Below, piece after piece: positions 32,491 through 35,854 of a DNA stretch of 35,854 bases. Each line of letters begins with the position of its first letter. The stretch's first letter is position 1. The notes beneath the pieces were generated by a model, which did no database searches, was not told where the DNA came from, and saw only the letters and a list, made by a program, of their open reading frames with translations. Origin of the DNA: an uncultured Bacilli bacterium (GTDB taxonomy: Bacteria > Bacillota_I > Bacilli_A > RF39 > UBA660). Location of the stretch: positions 1-35,854 of the forward strand of contig CAKOSE010000008.1 in the NCBI GenBank assembly GCA_934102055.1, in the 5' to 3' direction. Both the position numbers and the translations under genes were made by a program.

Positions 32491-33177
32491 TTATATTACC
32501 CCCATAGATAAAAGAGAAAAGAATACTAAAATACTATTGTGAATAAAATGAAAAGTCATTGAAGTAAAAATATTATTAGTTTTTCTATACATATAGGCAA
32601 AAATACATCCGAAAAGTCCATAAGGAATGATATAAATTAATTGATCAGAACTTGACGATGCAAGTGTATGTGCAAATCCAAATAGGAAACCTGAGACAAT
32701 GATAAATAGGATGTCGCTTTTAAAAACTTTGCCTAAACATTTTCTAAATATTAGTTCTTCTACAAATGGTGCAAATAAACAAGAAGAAAATGCTGTATAG
32801 ATGGGAATCATTTGAAGAGCGTTTTGGACAGCTTCTTCATTGGAAGCAGGTGCTGGATAAAAGTGTTGGATGGCAAGATTAGAACTAATCATTAAAACAA
32901 GTCCAACTAACCATAGTTTAAATCCAAACCAAAAATATTTACTAAAATTATGTGTAAAATTTTTGAATTCATTATTTAATTCTTTTTTGTATATTAGATA
33001 AATGATAAACATAAAACTAATATTTATAAGGATAAGTGTTAAGTATTTTGAAATATCTCCCATTTTTAAAATGTCTATACCGATAAGTTGTAATATAAAA
33101 ACAAAAATTGGTGAATATAAGAGATCCATAAAAAACAATCCTATAAAAAGCATAAAGTTATTCATTCTTTTACTCAA
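32491..33177 (-). CDS. CPBP family intramembrane metalloprotease (CAAX-like)
   Basis: 228 aa with about seven hydrophobic helices. Abi/CPBP motifs are present: EELIFRK (motif 1, EExxxR), FGFAHTL (motif 2, FxxxH) and FHFIHNS (motif 3, HxxxN/B). Family members include type II CAAX prenyl proteases and bacteriocin-immunity proteins; the role here is undefined. The start is TTG at 33177: AGAGGTGATT (33182-33190) lies 5 nt upstream, and no ATG fits that SD. A promoter with extended -10 lies at 33204-33232. It is the first gene of a two-gene operon with the phosphoesterase. Confidence 0.9.
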   Translation of the reverse strand: MSKRMNNFMLFIGLFFMDLLYSPIFVFILQLIGIDILKMGDISKYLTLILINISFMFIIYLIYKKELNNEFKNFTHNFSKYFWFGFKLWLVGLVLMISSNLAIQHFYPAPASNEEAVQNALQMIPIYTAFSSCLFAPFVEELIFRKCLGKVFKSDILFIIVSGFLFGFAHTLASSSSDQLIYIIPYGLFGCIFAYMYRKTNNIFTSMTFHFIHNSILVFFSLLSMGVI

Positions 33178-33203
33178 TTAAATCACCTCTAGTATCAAAA
33201 TAT

Positions 33204-33232
33204 AGTATATCATTAAATTAATATTTTATAAA
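33204..33232 (-). promoter_or_regulatory. Promoter of the CPBP-phosphoesterase operon
   Basis: Read on the minus strand: TTTATA (33227-33232), 17 bp, TATACT (33204-33209) with an extended TGA just upstream of the -10. Confidence 0.6.
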
Positions 33233-33262
33233 GAATTTATAAAATAAAAACTTTAAAAACAT

Positions 33263-33363
33263 AAAAAAGAAGTCGTACCCCCTGAGGACGACTTCAATAA
33301 AAAGAATAAAAAGGGGTTGGCTAGTGTGATACTAGCATCCAATTCGCCTAAGTCGAATTGGTG
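33263..33363 (-). ncRNA. Candidate structured small RNA with own promoter and terminator
   Basis: This occupies the 358-bp gap between the CPBP gene and recG. Read on the minus strand, a consensus-like promoter is followed, at the predicted start of RNA, by three hairpins. H1 has an 8-bp stem CCAATTCG/CGAATTGG (33339-33361). H2 has a 6-bp stem GCTAGT/ACTAGC (33320-33336). H3 has an 8-bp stem GAAGTCGT/ACGACTTC (33269-33295) and is followed by six U (33263-33268), as in an intrinsic terminator. Between H2 and H3 lies a single-stranded CAACCCCUUUUUAUUC stretch. Its CCCC can pair with GGGGG in the H3 loop (33278-33282) as a pseudoknot, or with SD-like G-rich targets. No ORF fits. I recognise no known RNA family. 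Length is about 100 nt. Confidence 0.7.
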
Positions 33364-33369
33364 ATATAT

Positions 33370-33398
33370 ATATTAATCATAAAATGACGATTTGTCAA
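33370..33398 (-). promoter_or_regulatory. Promoter of the candidate sRNA
   Basis: Minus strand: consensus TTGACA (33393-33398), 17 bp, TAATAT (33370-33375). RNA would start at about 33363, exactly at hairpin H1. An inverted repeat GTCAA-N5-TTGAC (33394-33408) overlaps the -35 and could be an operator. Confidence 0.7.
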
Positions 33399-33509
33399 TT
33401 GTTTTGACGAAAAAAGTTGAAAAAGTTGAAAAAATGTTTTCTTTATAAATAGATATTTATTTAACTTGAAATAACAATTATAATTCTTCTTTCAAAAAAC
33501 TAAAAAATA

Positions 33510-33518
33510 TGATATAAT
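33510..33518 (+). promoter_or_regulatory. Extended -10 of the recG promoter
   Basis: TGATATAAT: an extended -10 (TGn) with consensus TATAAT (33513-33518). The -35 region is poor, as is acceptable for extended -10 promoters. The leader carries AAAGGAAGTG. Confidence 0.55.
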
Positions 33519-33544
33519 TTGAAAGAAAAAAGGAAGTGGTGACA

Positions 33545-35542
33545 TTGATAACTTTAGATAAAGTAAAAGGTGTTGGGCCAAGAACTAAAATGTTGTTTAA
33601 AAAGTTAAATATAGAAAATGTAGAGGAATTAGTTTCTCATTATCCATATAGATATGAAAAAATAAAAAGAAGCAATTTGGATGAAGCACAGGAATTAGAT
33701 AAGATAATAATAGATGGTAAGGTAGATAATGCTCCTATACTAATTAGGTTAAAGGGTAATTTAAATAAGATGAATGTAAGGGTAGTAACAAGTGATGGTA
33801 AAGTAGTGGGAGTTTCTATTTTTAATAGGGCTTTTTTGAAAAACTCTTTAACAGTAGGGACTAATATAACGGTATTTGGAAAGTTTGAAAAATCAAAAAA
33901 TATAATTTTGGCATCTGAAATAAGACTAGGGTTGCTACCTAGGGGTGAGAAGATTGAAAGTATTTATCATGGAACAGCGGGGTTAAATTCTAAGTCTATT
34001 GCTGGTTTTATAAATAATGCAATTATGCAATTTGGAAATGATGTAACGGATTATATTCCAAGTAATTTAATTGATAAATATAAATTTTTAAATAAAAAGA
34101 CTGCACTTAATATAGCACACAATCCTCCTTCAGTAGAGAAGTTAAAAGAAGCAACTATTAGGCTTAAGTATGAAGAGTTATTTCTTTTTATGACCAAGAT
34201 AAATTATTTGAAAATTAAGAATAAGAATATAAATAATGGTATTAATAGAAAGTATAAAGAAGGGGATTTAGATAAGTTAATTAATAGTCTTCCTTTTTCC
34301 TTGACAAAGGAACAGAATAAGGTTTTAAAAGAAATTTTGGATGATTTGAAATCTAAGAATAGGATGAATAGATTATTACAAGGTGATGTTGGTAGTGGAA
34401 AGACTGTTATATCTATTATAGTGCTTTATGCTAATTATTTGAGTGGGTATCAAGGGGCTTTAATGGTTCCGACTGAAATATTAGCTAGTCAACATTATGA
34501 AACGACAAAAGAATTGTTAGATAAATTTGGTGTTCGAACAGAACTTTTGGTGGGTTCTCTTTCAAAGAAGGAAAAGGATCAAATACATAAAAAATTAGAG
34601 GATGGAGATATAGATTTAATAATAGGGACTCATACTTTGATTCAAGCGGATGCTGTTTATAAAAACTTAGGATTGGTAATTACAGATGAACAACATCGTT
34701 TTGGGGTAATGCAAAGAACAATTTTAAAAGAAAAGGGTGATATGCCTGATGTTTTGTATATGTCTGCTACTCCAATACCTAGAACATATGCAATGACAAT
34801 ATATGGAGATATGGATATTTCTGTAATAGAAGAATTACCAAGCGGAAGAAAGCCAATAAAGACGTATTTAAAAAGTAATAAAGAAATAAAAGATGTTTTA
34901 TATATGATGCATGAAGAGTTGAAGAATAATCATCAAATATATGTGATAGCACCGCTTATAGAGGAAAGCGAAAGTTTAGATCTTACTACAGTTGAGGACT
35001 TAAAGAATAAAATGGAGTCAGCTTTTGGAATGAATTATAATATTGGAGTAGTTCATGGAAAATTATCTAATAAAGATAAAGAAAAAATAATGAAGGAATT
35101 TATAAATAACAAAATTCAAATATTGATAAGTACAACTGTAATAGAGGTTGGGGTGAATATTCCTAATACAACAATGATAGTAATATTTGATGCTAATAGG
35201 TTTGGTCTTTCAACACTTCATCAATTAAGAGGAAGAGTAGGAAGAGGTAGTTTGGAATCAAAATGTATTTTAATAAGTGATAGTGATACTGAGAGATTAA
35301 AAGTAATGACAAAGACTAATGATGGTTTTGTGATAAGTGAAGAGGATTTTAAATTGAGAGGGCATGGAGATTTATTTGGAACAAAGCAAAGTGGAGATAT
35401 GTCATTTAAAATAGCGAATGTAAAAGAGGATTATAAAATACTGTTGCATGCGAAAAAGGATTCTATGAAATTTTTGGAAAGTAAAGATGAAAAAGATATA
35501 AAATTGAAATTGGAAATAATTAGTAGTATTCATGATGCATAA
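33545..35542 (+). CDS. recG: ATP-dependent DNA helicase RecG
   Basis: About 665 aa. The start is probably TTG 33545, given AAAGGAAGTG upstream at normal spacing; GTG 33536 and 33539 are in-frame alternatives lying in that SD. The N-terminal wedge/OB region starts LDKVKGVGPRTKMLF and has YPYRYE. Helicase motifs: SLPFSLTKEQ (Q-like), GDVGSGKTV (Walker A), MVPTEILASQH, ITDEQHRFGV (DEQH box), SATPIPRT, STTVIEVGVNIP, and QLRGRVGRG (motif VI), followed by the RecG TRG-type wedge end LRGHGDLFGTKQSG. It remodels stalled forks and Holliday junctions. Length and motifs are complete. It faces a partial integrase across a 220-bp gap. Confidence 0.96.
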   Translation: MITLDKVKGVGPRTKMLFKKLNIENVEELVSHYPYRYEKIKRSNLDEAQELDKIIIDGKVDNAPILIRLKGNLNKMNVRVVTSDGKVVGVSIFNRAFLKNSLTVGTNITVFGKFEKSKNIILASEIRLGLLPRGEKIESIYHGTAGLNSKSIAGFINNAIMQFGNDVTDYIPSNLIDKYKFLNKKTALNIAHNPPSVEKLKEATIRLKYEELFLFMTKINYLKIKNKNINNGINRKYKEGDLDKLINSLPFSLTKEQNKVLKEILDDLKSKNRMNRLLQGDVGSGKTVISIIVLYANYLSGYQGALMVPTEILASQHYETTKELLDKFGVRTELLVGSLSKKEKDQIHKKLEDGDIDLIIGTHTLIQADAVYKNLGLVITDEQHRFGVMQRTILKEKGDMPDVLYMSATPIPRTYAMTIYGDMDISVIEELPSGRKPIKTYLKSNKEIKDVLYMMHEELKNNHQIYVIAPLIEESESLDLTTVEDLKNKMESAFGMNYNIGVVHGKLSNKDKEKIMKEFINNKIQILISTTVIEVGVNIPNTTMIVIFDANRFGLSTLHQLRGRVGRGSLESKCILISDSDTERLKVMTKTNDGFVISEEDFKLRGHGDLFGTKQSGDMSFKIANVKEDYKILLHAKKDSMKFLESKDEKDIKLKLEIISSIHDA

Positions 35543-35570
35543 AAAATAGTGTAAAATTTAAAAATTATAA

Positions 35571-35599
35571 TTGACTTTGAGAGAAAAATATATTACTAT
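35571..35599 (+). promoter_or_regulatory. Putative promoter between recG and the integrase
   Basis: TTGACT (35571-35576), 17 bp, TACTAT (35594-35599). RNA would start at about 35606, at the base of the hairpin at 35607. No ORF follows in this direction. Confidence 0.45.
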
Positions 35600-35606
35600 T
35601 AAATTG

Positions 35607-35633
35607 CAAGGTAGATTACCTTGTCTGCTTTTT
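35607..35633 (+). terminator. Hairpin, possible recG terminator
   Basis: CAAGGTA/TACCTTG (35607-35613, 35617-35623) forms a perfect 7-bp stem with a GAT loop. A T-run of five comes after a 5-nt gap (TCTGC), so termination may be weak. Confidence 0.45.
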
Positions 35634-35699
35634 ACGAAAAATGTGTAAAAAGTGGTATTCAACCAAAACCCCCTGAAATCCCGTCAGAAATGGCGGGAT
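35628..35699. other. Two further inverted repeats in the recG-integrase gap
   Basis: CTTTTTAC/GTAAAAAG (35628-35635, 35645-35652) is an 8-bp stem. ATCCCGTCA/TGGCGGGAT (35678-35686, 35691-35699) is a 9-bp stem with one G-T pair and a GAAA tetraloop. The latter is much more GC-rich than its surroundings. They lie beside the integrase end and could belong to the element's terminus or its attachment region. Confidence 0.5.
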
Positions 35700-35739
35700 A
35701 CTTTGTTTATAAGGGCTTTATGCCATTTGATATATGTAT

Positions 35740-35761
35740 TAGGTACCCAAATAGGTACCCA
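35740..35761. repeat. Tandem 10-bp direct repeat TAGGTACCCA
   Basis: Two exact copies (35740-35749 and 35752-35761) separated by AA, each holding the palindrome GGTACC, 3 bp beyond the integrase stop codon. Their location fits arm-type integrase binding sites. Confidence 0.65.
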
Positions 35762-35763
35762 TT

Positions 35764-35854
35764 TTAATTTAGTTTGTCTATAATATTAATTATTTCATTT
35801 AATTGATTCTTAAATAGGTGAGAGTAAGTATTTAATGTCTCATCTATTTTTGTG
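35764..35854 (-). CDS. Tyrosine recombinase/integrase, C-terminal fragment (5' end outside window)
   Basis: Only the last 29 codons are in the window: the frame is open to the right edge on the minus strand and stops at 35764-35766. The visible peptide contains HTKIDETLNTYSHLF-like sequence (from TKIDETLNTYSHLF onward) and ends NIIDKLN. TLNTYSHL is the C-terminal signature of phage/ICE tyrosine integrases, and its Tyr (codon 35824-35826) is the nucleophile that attacks the DNA backbone. The gene is convergent with recG. The main part of the integrase and its element should lie to the right. The call rests on a short but very characteristic motif. Confidence 0.8.
   Translation of the reverse strand, partial: TKIDETLNTYSHLFKNQLNEIINIIDKLN

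Noticed and set aside
33269..33361. Riboswitch or leader on the plus strand controlling recG
   Set aside because: On the plus strand there is no promoter at the right place and no T-run after the hairpins; promoter and terminator both point to the minus strand, and the recG -10 lies downstream.
33404..33409. TTGACG as a plus-strand -35 for recG
   Set aside because: No -10-like hexamer occurs 16-18 bp downstream, and an extended -10 is present much nearer to recG.
33412..33435. AAAAAGTTG direct repeats as a CRISPR or iteron array
   Set aside because: Only two copies, very short and A-rich, with no spacers or associated genes.
1..35854. Mycoplasma-like genetic code with TGA as Trp
   Set aside because: Tryptophan is encoded by TGG throughout and TGA ends several genes exactly where families end.

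Overview
The window is AT-rich, densely packed, low-GC Gram-positive-type chromosome. The gene set (HrcA with CIRCE operators, a DnaD-fold primosome protein, NrnA, MtaB, SD sequences matching AAAGGAGGTGAT) points to a Bacillota/Bacilli lineage with a small genome, possibly a Mollicutes-like gut order such as RF39. That placement is inference from gene content and composition. TGA is used as a stop (for example at 261 and 8093) and Trp is TGG, so the code is the standard bacterial one and not the Mycoplasma code.

Layout. 1-261: tail of an Rpn-family PD-(D/E)XK nuclease. 341-1498 (-): secreted or membrane beta-helix (bactofilin-like) protein. 1659-4411: ackA, nrnA, engB. 4443-5959: two unrecognised genes. 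6039-7328: DnaB/DnaD-type helicase-loading protein, convergent with a small lipoprotein (7340-7744, -). 7848-8831: a three-gene cluster of an 81-aa unknown, an internally collapsed NifS-like protein without a PLP lysine, and a Cys-rich DUF1540 protein. 8949-10667: large TGWCTA-motif protein with DUF4116-like repeats. 10747-14810: alr, an RlhA-type U32 protein and an SDR oxidoreductase. 14872-16564: two paralogous tail-anchored proteins. 16578-17414: folD. 17469-17559: tRNA-Ser(GCU). 17693-20523: an L,D-transpeptidase with Ig-like domains and a zinc-ribbon/DUF4352 membrane protein. 20657-27076: heat-shock operon hrcA-grpE-dnaK-pepF-dnaJ behind a promoter flanked by two CIRCE elements. 27179-31578: membrane protein, mtaB, two small genes and obgE. 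31599-33177 (-): CPBP protease and metallophosphoesterase operon. 33263-33363 (-): a probable unannotated small RNA. 33545-35542: recG. 35764-35854 (-): the catalytic tail of a tyrosine integrase, marking a mobile element that continues past the right edge.

Most of the window is housekeeping: acetate/ATP metabolism, nanoRNA turnover, ribosome assembly (EngB, ObgE), tRNA and rRNA modification (MtaB, U32), replication and repair (DnaB-like, RecG), wall synthesis (Alr, L,D-transpeptidase), one-carbon metabolism (FolD) and protein folding. Genes are packed with overlaps and coupled starts, and most transcription units end in short, clear intrinsic terminators, several of them bidirectional. The most unusual items are the candidate three-hairpin sRNA beside recG, the degenerate mini-NifS cluster, the TGWCTA/DUF4116 protein, the tail-anchored paralogue pair, and the oligoendopeptidase gene inserted between dnaK and dnaJ.
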